A stretch of DNA of 64,000 nt from Olegusella massiliensis. GTDB lineage: Bacteria; Actinomycetota; Coriobacteriia; Coriobacteriales; Atopobiaceae. The stretch spans positions 1,621,404 through 1,685,403 of the forward strand of contig NZ_FLLS01000002.1 in the NCBI RefSeq assembly GCF_900078545.1. The letters run 5' to 3'. Positions within the stretch are counted from its first letter, which is position 1; every line of letters starts with the position of its first letter. The translations under genes and the position numbers were made by a program. The notes under the pieces were generated by a model. That model was not told the DNA's origin and made no database searches. It worked only from the letters and a program-made list of their open reading frames with translations. Shown here piece after piece: positions 45,392-54,755 of this stretch.

Positions 45392-45736
45392 ATGGACTAC
45401 ATCAAGGCGATTGAGCGTCAGCAGATTCGTGAGGATATCCCCACAGTCATCGTTGGCGATAACGTCAAGGTACACTATCGCATTAAGGAAGGCGAGCGCG
45501 AGCGTCTGCAGGTCTTCCAGGGTGATGTTATCCGCATTAGTGGCGAAGGTGCTCGCGAGACTTTTACGGTTCGCAAGCTGAGCTTTGGCATTGGTGTTGA
45601 GCGTACATTCCCCATGCATTCTCCCAAGATTGCAAAACTCGAAGTTGTTCGTCATGGTCAGGTACATCGTGCAAAGCTGTACTACCTCCGCGATCGCGTG
45701 GGCAAGGCAGCTCGTCTTCGCGAGAAGCGTATTTAG
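45392..45736 (+). CDS. rplS: 50S ribosomal protein L19
   Basis: A 114-residue large-subunit protein: [49 protein letters not shown] and [13 protein letters not shown] are typical, ending in a [19 protein letters not shown] tail. The ATG follows GATGAGGAAGTTTC. It has its own promoter and terminator and is not next to trmD, so its expression is uncoupled from the rpsP-trmD operon. Confidence 0.96.
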   Translation: MDYIKAIERQQIREDIPTVIVGDNVKVHYRIKEGERERLQVFQGDVIRISGEGARETFTVRKLSFGIGVERTFPMHSPKIAKLEVVRHGQVHRAKLYYLRDRVGKAARLREKRI

Positions 45737-45761
45737 TTTTAGCGCAACAAAACGAGTGTTT

Positions 45762-45787
45762 AAGCCGTCCTTTAGGGCGGCTTTTTT
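45762..45787 (+). terminator. rplS terminator
   Basis: AAGCCGTCC (45762-45770), loop TTTA, GGGCGGCTT (45775-45783), with Ts to 45787. Confidence 0.93.
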
Positions 45788-45844
45788 ATGTTACAGACTT
45801 GCTGTGTGCTACATTTTATTTGGATAAAACAAGGGAGGATGTCT

Positions 45845-46624
45845 GTGGAGCATGCTGCGACAGCACGGGAGATTGCAGGGCTTTTTAAAACTGCCTCTCA
45901 TGATGAAATAGACAACTTGATTTCTCGCTACGCAGAAGATCCGCGGGCGCAGGTTCAGCAGGCGCTAAAAAGTGCACGTAGACGTCAAGAACATTTCTTG
46001 CGGGAGCGTAGTCGTGTGCACGGAATGTATCTCTTGCAAAAAGAACTTGGTGGTTCAGGCATCACTATTGGTGTAGATGAGGTGGGCAGAGGTGCAATAG
46101 CAGGACCTTTGACGGTCGCAGCAGTGGTATTGCCAGATGAGCCAGAGATTTTGGGTGTCAATGACTCCAAACAATTAAGTCCCCAGCAGAGAAGCGAGCT
46201 TGCTTTACGGATTCAAACCATAGCAGTTTCTATCGGTATTTCTCATATACCTGCTGAGCTAATCGATAAGCAGGGTATGGCAGCTTCGCTTAGACAAGCA
46301 ATGAGTGAAGCTATTGTTGATACGGGAGTCGAACCAGACTCTGTTTTGATCGATGGAAATCCCGTTCATGCACATCCCAAGGAACGAACGATTGTTAAAG
46401 GTGATGCAAAAATCGCCGCAATTGCTGCAGCTTCGATTGTTGCCAAAGTGACACGAGATCAACTGATGGTTGAGTATGACAAAAGTTATCCTGAATACCA
46501 CTTTGCTTCTTGCAAAGGCTATGGTTCCGCAGAACATATTGCAGCAATTAAGCAATTTGGACTCACACCTCTCCATCGTGTAAGTTTTTGCAGCAACTTT
46601 GTGGAAATGCCGTCGCTTTTTTAA
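45845..46624 (+). CDS. rnhB: ribonuclease HII
   Basis: Cuts RNA in RNA-DNA hybrids, including single ribonucleotides. The ~259-residue protein has the catalytic DEVGRGAIAGPL, NDSKQLSPQQR, LIDGNPV and KGDAKIAAIAAASIVAKVTRDQLM motifs. About 75 residues of helical sequence precede the catalytic domain, as in Bacillus-type RNase HII. Its start is either ATG 45839, which touches the GGGAGG site, or GTG 45845 at better spacing; I use the latter. It is followed by a ~170-base gap, in which I see only a weak imperfect hairpin near 46655-46685. Confidence 0.93.
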   Translation: MEHAATAREIAGLFKTASHDEIDNLISRYAEDPRAQVQQALKSARRRQEHFLRERSRVHGMYLLQKELGGSGITIGVDEVGRGAIAGPLTVAAVVLPDEPEILGVNDSKQLSPQQRSELALRIQTIAVSIGISHIPAELIDKQGMAASLRQAMSEAIVDTGVEPDSVLIDGNPVHAHPKERTIVKGDAKIAAIAAASIVAKVTRDQLMVEYDKSYPEYHFASCKGYGSAEHIAAIKQFGLTPLHRVSFCSNFVEMPSLF

Positions 46625-46798
46625 GAATATTTTTGTGCCCGCCTTTTGTGATTCTTGTCAGTTGAACTATTTCTACTGGACAGGCTTGTTATGCAGCTGC
46701 GCTTGCAAGACTGCTTGCAGCTGAAGGTCAGATTAACAACAAACAAAATCCAAGTTGCCCTCTTCAAAGTCTTATAAGGGATCGAGAAGGGAGAAATT

Positions 46799-47212
46799 TT
46801 GGAAGCAACAGAGCGTGAAAAGCCAATTGCAGAGTTGACTTCAAAGGAGCTGGGTTATCTAGGAGAGTGTTTAGCTTGTCGCTATTTGGAAAATACTATT
46901 GGCCTAAAAATTGTAGAGCGTAATTGGATTTGTTCTGCCGGTGAAGCCGATATCGTTGCGATTGATGACAAGCAGCATATTCATCTCGTTGAGGTGAAAA
47001 CACGATATACCACAAAGGAAACTTCAACGATATATCCTGAAGAAGCCGTGAGTCAAGCCAAACAACGTCGCTATCGCAATATTGCACTGATGTATATCAG
47101 TGCTCATGCTCTTGAGACACAGGTGTATTTTAGTGTGCTTGCACTTAACGTATATGGTCAGCACAATGCCCATGTACGCTACATTCCCTATGCCTATATG
47201 TGGGATGAATAA
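46799..47212 (+). CDS. yraN: YraN/UPF0102 endonuclease-fold protein
   Basis: A 137-residue protein of the UPF0102 family with a restriction-endonuclease-like core: GYLGECLACRYLENTIGLKIVERNW, GEADIVAIDD (acidic catalytic-type residues) and HLVEVKTRYT (E-x-K). Function in the cell is not settled for this family, though it is linked to DNA recombination by its neighbours. The start is TTG 46799 behind GAAGGGAGAAA. The order rnhB-yraN-comM-dprA is the common one. The stop nearly touches the comM ATG. Confidence 0.92.
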   Translation: MEATEREKPIAELTSKELGYLGECLACRYLENTIGLKIVERNWICSAGEADIVAIDDKQHIHLVEVKTRYTTKETSTIYPEEAVSQAKQRRYRNIALMYISAHALETQVYFSVLALNVYGQHNAHVRYIPYAYMWDE

Positions 47213-47213
47213 C

Positions 47214-48707
47214 ATGGCAACACAGTCTCGATTTGCAGTGCATACAGCGGTTATTAGGGGAGCTGAGGCTCTTCCTGTAACCGTAGAAGTATCTCTTGCT
47301 GCGGGAATTCCTGGGATGACCATTGTTGGTATGCCTGATTCTGCAGTCTTGGAAGCGCGGCCACGCGTGCGCTGTGCTTGTAAGGCAGCTTCCTATGACT
47401 TGCCACGACTCCATATCACGGTCAATCTTGCTCCAGGAGAACTTAAAAAACGAGGGAGTGGCTTGGATTTACCTATAGCGGTGGCCACTCTTGCTGCTAC
47501 CGGACAAATTCCCCATAGAGATTTAGATAGCTGCCTTTTTGTAGGGGAACTCGCATTGGATGGCGGGGTAGCTGCGGTACGGGGCATGGTTGCTTATGCA
47601 CTTCTTGCCGATGAAATGGGTTTGGAGTTGATAACAGGGGCAGGAGAGGCTTTGCCCGCAAACTTAGCATCACATATGAAGCTGCTTACAAGTTTGACTC
47701 AGCTTAAACAGGGGGTTGATCGACTCGCTTATGACAAACAAACTCAATTTTTGGAAATTTCAAAGCAGCCATATAGTCTTGATTTTGCCGATGTTATAGA
47801 CCAAGAGATAGCTAAACGTGCTTTTTGCTTAGCTGCTGCGGGTGGTCATGGCTTACTTATGGTGGGGCCTCCTGGAGCTGGAAAGACCATGCTTGCCAAG
47901 CGGCTACCTACCATACTCCCAAGCTTAGCTGCGGAAGAACAGACAGAGGTGCTGCTTATTCACTCCTTGGCAGGAGAACCCCTCGTTGAGGGTTTTCAAA
48001 TGATTCGTCCTTTTAGATCGCCTCATCATTCTATTTCATATGCAGGTATGGTAGGCGGTGGCAGACCTGTTATGCCCGGTGAGGTATCGTTGGCCCACAA
48101 TGGGATTTTGTTTTTGGACGAGCTGCCGGAATTTGCTCCAGGTACGCTGCAAGCCTTACGCCAGCCTCTTGAAGATAAAGAAGTGCGTATTGTTCGCGTA
48201 GATGGCATTTATAAATTCCCCTGTGCCTTTCAATTAGTTGCTGCAGCCAATCCATGTCCTTGTGGGTATCTGGGTGATGTAGGGCACGTATGTACCTGTA
48301 GCCCTGGACAGGTCACTCGCTATCAAGGACGTATTGGCGGTCCCTTAATGGATCGTATTGATTTGCAGGTTACTGTGACACGACCTAAGGAATCACGAGT
48401 TATTCAAGGGGAGTTAGGTACAAGTTCTACTCAGATGAGAGAGCTTGTCTGTCAAGCTCGTGAGTTTTGTGCATGGAGAGGCACGCATAACGAAAAAGGG
48501 CAGACAGCTAGTCTTGCTGAAATCGCCGCGCTTGATCTTAAAGCTCAAAGCACCTTAGAAGATATTGCTCGAAGAAAATCTTTTGGAGGCAGAGCTATTT
48601 CACGAGTTGTAAGAGTAGCAAGGACAATTGCAGATTTGGATTGTCGGGACGAAGTAAACAGTACAGACATTGTCGAAGCATGCTCGTATCGTACGATGAG
48701 TTCATAG
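47214..48707 (+). CDS. comM: ComM/YifB family AAA+ ATPase
   Basis: A helicase-like ATPase of about 497 residues related to magnesium chelatase, shown in other bacteria to extend branch migration during transformation. An N-terminal Lon-like domain (RFAVHTAVIRGAEALPVTVEVSLAAGIPGMTIVGMPD) precedes the ATPase with Walker A GPPGAGKTM, Walker B GILFLDELPEF, sensor AAANPCPCGY and a zinc-type CPCGY..CTC cluster. The ATG at 47214 gives the usual start and lies just after yraN; another ATG at 47205 is possible. Beside dprA it suggests natural competence functions. Confidence 0.93.
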   Translation: MATQSRFAVHTAVIRGAEALPVTVEVSLAAGIPGMTIVGMPDSAVLEARPRVRCACKAASYDLPRLHITVNLAPGELKKRGSGLDLPIAVATLAATGQIPHRDLDSCLFVGELALDGGVAAVRGMVAYALLADEMGLELITGAGEALPANLASHMKLLTSLTQLKQGVDRLAYDKQTQFLEISKQPYSLDFADVIDQEIAKRAFCLAAAGGHGLLMVGPPGAGKTMLAKRLPTILPSLAAEEQTEVLLIHSLAGEPLVEGFQMIRPFRSPHHSISYAGMVGGGRPVMPGEVSLAHNGILFLDELPEFAPGTLQALRQPLEDKEVRIVRVDGIYKFPCAFQLVAAANPCPCGYLGDVGHVCTCSPGQVTRYQGRIGGPLMDRIDLQVTVTRPKESRVIQGELGTSSTQMRELVCQAREFCAWRGTHNEKGQTASLAEIAALDLKAQSTLEDIARRKSFGGRAISRVVRVARTIADLDCRDEVNSTDIVEACSYRTMSS

Positions 48708-48719
48708 AAAGGCAAAAGT

Positions 48720-49652
48720 ATGTATACAAGTCATGAATTGCACTTAGGAGATGAAGCGTATCCCAAAGAATTACAATTATTAGAAAAGCCACCAGATCCT
48801 CTTTATGTCTATGGCGACCTCGATGTATTAGCAGAACGAAAACTCTCTGTTGTGGGTGCACGGCAGGCAACTCCTTATGGTATTGCAGCTTCACGTATGG
48901 CAGGACGTGTTGCCGCTGAGTGCGGGCTTTGTGTGGTTTCTGGCGGTGCACGTGGTTGCGATAGCGCTGCAGCGCGTGCGGCTCTTGCCGCTGGTGGAAA
49001 GACCATAGTGATCTGTGGCACCGGTGCCGATCGTGTATATCCAGACAGTTCACGTGATGTCTTTGAGAAAGCCTTAGCCCAAGGTGGTGCCATAGTATCT
49101 ATGGAGTATTGGGGTCAACCGCCCAAACGCTGGGCTTTTCCTAAACGTAATCAGCTTATTGCAGCTTTAGGTGAGGTTTTGTTTGTATGTGAGGCAGGTA
49201 TCCGATCGGGGACTACGAGTACAGCTGAAGTTGCGACAAATTTAGGACGAAGAGTTTATGCAGTACCTGGTTCAATTTTTTCGCCTCAATCAGTTGGTAC
49301 AAATCGCCTTATCGCTGATGGTGCAGCTATGGTATGCAGCGAGCAAGATTTAGAAGCCATGATTTCTCTTGATTTTGGCTGCCTCCGCGCCTGGACTGGA
49401 CAAATTCCTGCGGAGGAGGGAAGAGTGTTATCCGCTCTCATTGCATCTGCTACGCGACCTGATGAACTAGCTTTGACTTTGGGTATGGATCCCCTCACGC
49501 TTTTGCGGACACTTTCTGAGTATGAAACTAAAAATATTGTTGAGCGACTTCCTGATGGTCGCTATGCTCCTACTGCTGACTATTTGAATACACGCGCTAG
49601 AATTGGACAAATACAGATTACCTCTGATTGTTTTTCGACGAGCATTCTTTGA
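48720..49652 (+). CDS. dprA: DNA processing protein DprA
   Basis: Loads RecA on incoming single-stranded DNA. The 310-residue protein carries the Rossmann-like DprA core (LSVVGARQATPYG, VVSGGARGCDSAAARAALAAGG, GTGADRVYP, FPKRNQLIAALGEVLFVCEAGIRSGTTSTAEVATNLGRRVYAVPGS) and a small C-terminal winged-helix-like region (about 230-290). The N-terminal SAM-like domain is short or absent, as in minimal DprA. It follows comM by 12 bases. topA, often found between dprA and trmFO, is absent here. Confidence 0.94.
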   Translation: MYTSHELHLGDEAYPKELQLLEKPPDPLYVYGDLDVLAERKLSVVGARQATPYGIAASRMAGRVAAECGLCVVSGGARGCDSAAARAALAAGGKTIVICGTGADRVYPDSSRDVFEKALAQGGAIVSMEYWGQPPKRWAFPKRNQLIAALGEVLFVCEAGIRSGTTSTAEVATNLGRRVYAVPGSIFSPQSVGTNRLIADGAAMVCSEQDLEAMISLDFGCLRAWTGQIPAEEGRVLSALIASATRPDELALTLGMDPLTLLRTLSEYETKNIVERLPDGRYAPTADYLNTRARIGQIQITSDCFSTSIL

Positions 49653-49666
49653 TTGGTTGATTTTCT

Positions 49667-51052
49667 ATGGCAGTAGTTGTTGATGTTGTTGGTGGAGGTC
49701 TTGCAGGTAGCGAGTGTGCGTTGACGCTTGCGCGTCGTGGCATTGCTGTGAGGCTTTATGAGATGCGTCCTCACGTGGCATCTCCTGCACACAAGACGTC
49801 AGATTTTGCTGAGCTTGTCTGTTCCAACTCTCTTAAATCTCTTCGTGCTGATAGTGCGGCGGGATTGCTCAAACGCGAACTCGTGCTCATGGGTTCTGCC
49901 TTAATTGAGCTTGCCTTTAAGGCGAGCGTGCCAGCAGGTGGAGCGCTTGCAGTTGATAGGGAGCAATTCTCGCAGTTAGTCAATGCTGCTATTGAAGCTG
50001 AACCCCTTATTGAAGTTGTTCGCAAAGAAATAACGGATCTTCCGAAGGGCTATGCAGTAATTGCTGCAGGTCCTCTTTGCTCAGCGTCACTTTTCGAGGC
50101 GCTTTCAAAACAGCTGGGGGCAAGTCGTATGTCGTTTTATGATGCGGCTGCTCCTATTGTTGATGCGGAGTCTCTTGATAAAGAAATAATTTTTAGTCAG
50201 TCACGCTATGAAGAAGCAGGCAGTGGTGATTATCTCAACTGTCCTTTGAACAAACAAGAATATGAGCAACTTGTAGGAGAACTCATCTCAGCCAAACGTG
50301 TGATTGCGCGTGATTTTGAACAAAAAGATCTCTTTAGCGCCTGTCAGCCTGTTGAGGAAGTAGCTCGTAGCGGTATTGACTCCTTGAGGTTTGGAGCACT
50401 CAAACCTGTAGGTTTAACAGATCCTCGCACGGGCCATCGCCCGTGGGCAGCAGTTCAGCTTCGTGCGGAGAATATCAATAAAACCGCTTATAACCTTGTC
50501 GGTTTTCAAACCAACCTTAACTGGGGCGAACAAAAACGAATATTTCGTCTTATACCAGGTCTAGAGCATGCAGAGTTTTTCCGTTATGGCGTTATGCATA
50601 GAAACAGTTTTGTGGACAGTCCACATGTGCTTGAACACGGTTTTTGTATACCTAAAACCCAAATTCGCCTTGCAGGCCAGATTACGGGTACTGAGGGCTA
50701 TACCGAGGCTATTGCGTCGGGTCTGTTTGCAGCACTCAATACCTATGCGGCCCTTAAAGGGCTTGCAGCTCCAGAGCTGCCACCAAGTGCAGCATTTGGT
50801 TCGTTGGTGCACTATGCTTCAGATCCCTTTTGTACTGATTATCAGCCCATGCATGTTAATTTTGGTATTGTAGCTCCCTTGGAGGGTCCGCGTCTTAAAA
50901 AGAAAGACCGCTATGCCGCATATGCCAAACGTGCAAAAACAGATATGGAGACATTTGTACAAAATCGACAAGACATTTTTGCTAATTATGCAGGTACATG
51001 GCCTGATGCAAACTGGGAAAATGCCTTTTTGGAAGGTCATGAGGACGCATGA
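49667..51052 (+). CDS. trmFO: methylenetetrahydrofolate-tRNA-(uracil-54-C5)-methyltransferase
   Basis: Makes ribothymidine at U54 using 5,10-methylene-THF and FAD. The 461-residue protein shows the FAD loop VVGGGLAGSECALTLARRG, LYEMRP, ELVCSNSLKS, and the C-terminal AGQITGTEGYTEAIASG. An active Cys is expected in the CSNS region. The ATG at 49667 follows dprA by 14 bases. It overlaps xerC by four bases (ATGA). The folate-dependent route replaces the SAM-dependent TrmA enzyme. Confidence 0.95.
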   Translation: MAVVVDVVGGGLAGSECALTLARRGIAVRLYEMRPHVASPAHKTSDFAELVCSNSLKSLRADSAAGLLKRELVLMGSALIELAFKASVPAGGALAVDREQFSQLVNAAIEAEPLIEVVRKEITDLPKGYAVIAAGPLCSASLFEALSKQLGASRMSFYDAAAPIVDAESLDKEIIFSQSRYEEAGSGDYLNCPLNKQEYEQLVGELISAKRVIARDFEQKDLFSACQPVEEVARSGIDSLRFGALKPVGLTDPRTGHRPWAAVQLRAENINKTAYNLVGFQTNLNWGEQKRIFRLIPGLEHAEFFRYGVMHRNSFVDSPHVLEHGFCIPKTQIRLAGQITGTEGYTEAIASGLFAALNTYAALKGLAAPELPPSAAFGSLVHYASDPFCTDYQPMHVNFGIVAPLEGPRLKKKDRYAAYAKRAKTDMETFVQNRQDIFANYAGTWPDANWENAFLEGHEDA

Positions 51053-51999
51053 ATGCAATAGATGTTCAGAAAGAACAGCCACAACAGCAAGATTTTTCAG
51101 TATTGGTCAAGCAGTACTTAGCCTATCTTAAAGACGTTCGCAATCTTTCTGTCCATACTCTACGTGCTTATCAAGGTGATTTGGAAGCATATGATGCCTG
51201 GCTTCAATGTCAGCAGATTGATGGACTTGATGTCTCTCACCGTCAAATTCGTTCTTGGCTTGCCGAGCAGGTACGTGCGCGCTATGCCTCATCTACCATT
51301 GACCGGAGGCTATCTGCTATCCGTGATATATATCGTTGGCTTGTGAGAGAAGGTTTTACCGAAAAAGATTGTGCTGCAGCTGTTGCTAGCCCCAAAAGAG
51401 CAAAGACTTTGCCTCATACGCTTGATGCTGTTTCAGTAGAAAAACTTCTTGCCGTTTGTGATCTCAGCAGTAGTGAGGGCATACGTGACCGCGCTTATTT
51501 AGAACTCTTAGCGGCAACAGGGGGACGTATCTCAGAAATATCTGCCCTCAATATATCCGATATCGATATGGACTTAAAACAAGCTCGTCTTTTTGGAAAA
51601 GGTTCTAAGGAACGTATTGTTCCACTTTATCCTGAAGCCATTAAGCGTTTGCTTGACTATTATCAATTTGCACGTCCAGCGCTGTTAGCAAAAGCGAAAG
51701 TACAAAGCGATGCTGATAGGCAAGCGATATTTATCTCTACACGCGGTAAGCGTATGAGTGCAGATGCGTTGAGGGTGCGCTTTTCGCACTATATCAAGCT
51801 GGCAGGTCTCGATGCTTCACTTACACCTCATGCTATGCGCCATTCATATGCTACAGAGCTGCTTTCGGGGGGAGCCGACATTCGTTCTGTTCAAGAACTT
51901 TTGGGGCATGCTGATCTTTCCACGACTCAAATTTATACGCACCTTTCGATAGAACGGCTTAAAGATGCGGCTCGTCAGGCACATCCAAGAGCAGAGTAG
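51049..51999 (+). CDS. xerC: tyrosine recombinase XerC
   Basis: Resolves chromosome dimers at dif with its partner XerD. The 316-residue enzyme has the SAM-like core-binding domain (FSVLVKQYLAYLKDVRNLSVHTLRAYQGDL) and the catalytic domain with Arg in TGGRISEISALNISD, the HAMRHSYATELL box (His, Arg), the HADLSTTQIYTH region and the nucleophile Tyr in QIYTHLS. It is a house-keeping Xer by context (trmFO-xerC), not an integrase: no attachment site or element genes surround it. Confidence 0.93.
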   Translation: MNAIDVQKEQPQQQDFSVLVKQYLAYLKDVRNLSVHTLRAYQGDLEAYDAWLQCQQIDGLDVSHRQIRSWLAEQVRARYASSTIDRRLSAIRDIYRWLVREGFTEKDCAAAVASPKRAKTLPHTLDAVSVEKLLAVCDLSSSEGIRDRAYLELLAATGGRISEISALNISDIDMDLKQARLFGKGSKERIVPLYPEAIKRLLDYYQFARPALLAKAKVQSDADRQAIFISTRGKRMSADALRVRFSHYIKLAGLDASLTPHAMRHSYATELLSGGADIRSVQELLGHADLSTTQIYTHLSIERLKDAARQAHPRAE

Positions 52000-52047
52000 T
52001 TGTGGATTTGGGCGCATTGTGATGGCAAAATTGCTCTCAATATGAGC

Positions 52048-52076
52048 TTGGTACTGCATAGATAAGCTGTTATACT
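52048..52076 (+). promoter_or_regulatory. rpsB-tsf promoter
   Basis: TTGGTA (52048-52053), 17-base spacer, TATACT (52071-52076). Start expected near 52083. Confidence 0.75.
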
Positions 52077-52082
52077 GTCTAG

Positions 52083-52212
52083 TTGCTGTGCGTCCGTACA
52101 GTATATTTCACACGCGTGGCCACCCAAAAGCCATGGTGCCTAGGCTTAAGCCATAACCTAGGTGGTTTAAGGGGATGACACCACGCGGAGGATCAACCAA
52201 TGGAGGTTAAAG
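52083..52212 (+). promoter_or_regulatory. structured 5' leader of rpsB (candidate S2 leader)
   Basis: A ~130-base leader. CGCGTGG (52113-52119) pairs perfectly with CCACGCG (52181-52187). Inside, CCTAGG (52139-52144) pairs with CCTAGG (52157-52162), and CCACC can pair with GGTGG. The closing stem ends near the GGAGG ribosome site. The arrangement fits a ribosomal-protein feedback leader; binding by S2 is inference. Confidence 0.5.
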
Positions 52213-52980
52213 ATGGCTAAGATTACTATTCAGACTTTGCTCGATGCAGGTTGCCACTATGGTCACCAGACCCGCCGCTGGAACCCAAAGATGAAACCTT
52301 ATATCTTTGGTGAGCGCAATGGCATCTACATTCTTGATCTCAAGCAAACCCTTTTTGACGCTGACAAAGCCTATACCTTCCTCAAGGAGACTGCTGCTAA
52401 GGGTGGCAATGTTTTGTTTGTCGGTACCAAAAAACAGGCTCAGGAGCCTATTTCTACTCAAGCTGCTCGTGCTGGTATGCCCTACATCAATCAGCGCTGG
52501 CTTGGTGGTATGCTCACCAACTTTGTGACCATGCGTTCTCGTATTGATCGTATGGAACAGCTCGAGGCCATGGTAGAGACTGGCGACATGGCTCGTCGTG
52601 GCAAGAAAGAGCAGGCTGTGCTTACCAAGGAGCTCGAGAAACTGCAGCGTAACCTTGGTGGCGTTCGTGACATGCGTGCTCTGCCTCAGGCACTCTTTGT
52701 TGTTGATACCAAGCGTGAGGAGATTGCCATCAAAGAGGCTAACCGTCTTCACATCCCCGTTGTTGGTCTTCTTGATACCAACTCTGATCCTGACGTGATT
52801 GATTACGGCATTCCTGCAAACGATGATGCTATTCGTTCCGTTGATTTGATGTGCCAGCTTGCTGCCGATGCAGTTCTTGCTGGTTCTGGCAAGGAGCAGA
52901 TGACTGCCGCTGAGATGGCAGGCGAAGATGCTGCCTCCATTGAGGCTGAAATGGCCACCGAAGCTCCTGCTGCAGAGTAA
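52213..52980 (+). CDS. rpsB: 30S ribosomal protein S2
   Basis: A 255-residue small-subunit protein: [65 protein letters not shown] and the [38 protein letters not shown] region are diagnostic. A C-terminal Ala/Glu-rich tail follows. The ATG has GGAGGTTAAAG upstream. It is 40 bases before tsf, the universal S2-EF-Ts pair. Confidence 0.97.
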   Translation: MAKITIQTLLDAGCHYGHQTRRWNPKMKPYIFGERNGIYILDLKQTLFDADKAYTFLKETAAKGGNVLFVGTKKQAQEPISTQAARAGMPYINQRWLGGMLTNFVTMRSRIDRMEQLEAMVETGDMARRGKKEQAVLTKELEKLQRNLGGVRDMRALPQALFVVDTKREEIAIKEANRLHIPVVGLLDTNSDPDVIDYGIPANDDAIRSVDLMCQLAADAVLAGSGKEQMTAAEMAGEDAASIEAEMATEAPAAE

Positions 52981-53020
52981 TTCAGACCAACCAACAAAGA
53001 GACCCTTAAAGGAGGTCACC

Positions 53021-53893
53021 ATGGCACAGATTACCGCTGCTCTTGTTAAGCAGCTCCGCGAGATGACAAACTCCCCGATGATGGAGTGCAAAAAGGCACT
53101 TGTGAAAGCTGATGGCGATATTGAGCGTGCAATTGACGTTCTTCGTGAGATGGGCGTAGCCAAGGCTGTAAAGCGCTCCGGTCGTGCTACCAATGAGGGC
53201 GCTGTTGCTGCTTATGTGTCTGAGGATGGCAAGACTGGTGCACTGCTTGAGCTTACCTGCGAGACTGACTTTGTTGGTACCACCCCCAAGTTTACTGGCT
53301 TTGCTGCCGATCTTGCCAAGGTTGTTGCTGAAAATGACCCTGCAGATGTTGATGCACTTAAGGCTTGCACAATGGGCGAGGGTACCGTTGAGTCCGAGCT
53401 TACTGAGATGATTCACGTCATCGGTGAGAACATGAAGATTATCCGCTTTAAGCGTATGACCTCCACGGGCGCTCTTGCGAGCTATATCCATCTTGGCGGC
53501 AAGCTTGCAGACCTTGTGTCCTTCTCTTTTACCAAAGAAGAGACTGCTGCAAATGATGACTTCAAAGCTTTTGCGCATGACGTTGCTATGCAGGTTGTCG
53601 CTGCCGATCCTGTCGCTGCACGCCGCGAGGATGTTCCCGCTGACCTTCTTGAGCGTGAGAAGACCATTTATGCTGCACAGGCCGCTGAGTCCGGCAAGCC
53701 TGAGTTTGTTCAGCAAAAGATGATTGAAGGCCGTGTTAATAAGTATTACAAGGAAAACGTCCTTACCGAGCAGGTCTTTATCAAGGATTCAGATGTCACC
53801 ATCAGTGAGCTCGCAAAAAAGATTTCCAAGGCCGCAGATGATACCATCGAGATTCTTGCCTTTGAGAGATATGCCTTTGGTGAGACTGAGTAA
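53021..53893 (+). CDS. tsf: translation elongation factor Ts
   Basis: The 290-residue nucleotide exchange factor for EF-Tu. The N-terminal UBA-like domain (TAALVKQLREMTNSPMMECKKALVKADGDIERAIDVLREMG), the TDFV motif (ELTCETDFVGTTPKF) and the C-terminal ELAKKIS region are typical. The start is ATG 53021, 8 bases after AAAGGAGGT; an in-frame extension upstream would overlap rpsB and is unlikely. A strong terminator closes the operon. Confidence 0.97.
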   Translation: MAQITAALVKQLREMTNSPMMECKKALVKADGDIERAIDVLREMGVAKAVKRSGRATNEGAVAAYVSEDGKTGALLELTCETDFVGTTPKFTGFAADLAKVVAENDPADVDALKACTMGEGTVESELTEMIHVIGENMKIIRFKRMTSTGALASYIHLGGKLADLVSFSFTKEETAANDDFKAFAHDVAMQVVAADPVAARREDVPADLLEREKTIYAAQAAESGKPEFVQQKMIEGRVNKYYKENVLTEQVFIKDSDVTISELAKKISKAADDTIEILAFERYAFGETE

Positions 53894-53909
53894 GCTTTAT
53901 ACGCTTTAG

Positions 53910-53937
53910 AGGGCCGGCGCAAGTCGGCCCTTTTTTT
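53910..53937 (+). terminator. rpsB-tsf terminator
   Basis: AGGGCCG (53910-53916) pairs with CGGCCCT (53925-53931) across an 8-base loop, with a run of seven Ts to 53937. Confidence 0.93.
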
Positions 53938-54026
53938 ATGCAACGAGACGCTACCGCCCACCAAGGGGAAATACATTAGCTTTCATAACTTTGTTAAAAT
54001 GTCATATCAGGATACAAGGAGGTCAT

Positions 54027-54755
54027 ATGTCTGAATATAAATATGACAGGGTGCTGCTTAAGCTCTCTGGAGAAGCACTGATGGGTTCAAAAGAATTTGG
54101 CATTGACCCAAGTGTTCCTGAGCGTATTGCTCGCGATATAAAACCTGCGTATGAGGCTGGTGTTGATATTGCCATCGTGGTTGGTGGCGGCAATATTTTT
54201 CGCGGTCTTACGGGTGCTGCGGCTGGTATGGATCGCGCTCAGGGCGACAATATGGGTATGCTTGCCACGGTTATAAATTCACTGGCTCTCCAGGACACCT
54301 TTGAAAAAGCTGGCATGGACTGCCGTGTGATGAGTGCTATCGAAATGCGCTCTGTAGCTGAAACCTATATCAGACGTCGTGCCATTCGTCATTTAGAAAA
54401 AGGTAGGATTACGATTTTTGCTGCTGGTACTGGTAATCCCTATTTCACCACTGATACTGCAGCAGCTTTGCGCGCTTGTGAGATTGACGCCGATATCTTG
54501 ATGAAGGCTACCAAGGTAGATGGTATCTACGACCAAGATCCCGTCTCTCATCCTGAAGCGCTTAAGTTTGATACCATCAGCTATAACGAGGTTCTTACCC
54601 GTAACCTCAAAGTTATGGATGCCACTGCCACGGCCCTTTGTCATGATAACCACATGCCAATTATGGTTTTTAGCCTCGACGAAGAGGGTGTTTTTGACCG
54701 TGCCCTCCGCGGCGAGCTCGTAGGAACTACCGTTATCGAGGAGGACGCACAATGA
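54027..54755 (+). CDS. pyrH: uridylate kinase
   Basis: Phosphorylates UMP to UDP. The 242-residue amino-acid-kinase-fold enzyme shows [15 protein letters not shown], the glycine loop [46 protein letters not shown] and [16 protein letters not shown]. The ATG at 54027 lies 6 bases after AAGGAGG. The upstream gap (53938-54026) has a TAAAAT that could be a -10 but no good -35. It overlaps frr by four bases and leads the long run to proS. Confidence 0.95.
   Translation: MSEYKYDRVLLKLSGEALMGSKEFGIDPSVPERIARDIKPAYEAGVDIAIVVGGGNIFRGLTGAAAGMDRAQGDNMGMLATVINSLALQDTFEKAGMDCRVMSAIEMRSVAETYIRRRAIRHLEKGRITIFAAGTGNPYFTTDTAAALRACEIDADILMKATKVDGIYDQDPVSHPEALKFDTISYNEVLTRNLKVMDATATALCHDNHMPIMVFSLDEEGVFDRALRGELVGTTVIEEDAQ

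Noticed and set aside
46680..46798. Open frame rich in Ala/Leu between rnhB and yraN
   Set aside because: A frame reading CYAAALARLLAAEG looks protein-like, but it lacks a start codon with a ribosome site, is short and overlaps the yraN start. I treat the gap as non-coding.
51049..51999. Tyrosine recombinase as sign of an integrative element
   Set aside because: It sits in the standard trmFO-xerC context among core genes, with no att site or cargo, and has house-keeping XerC features.
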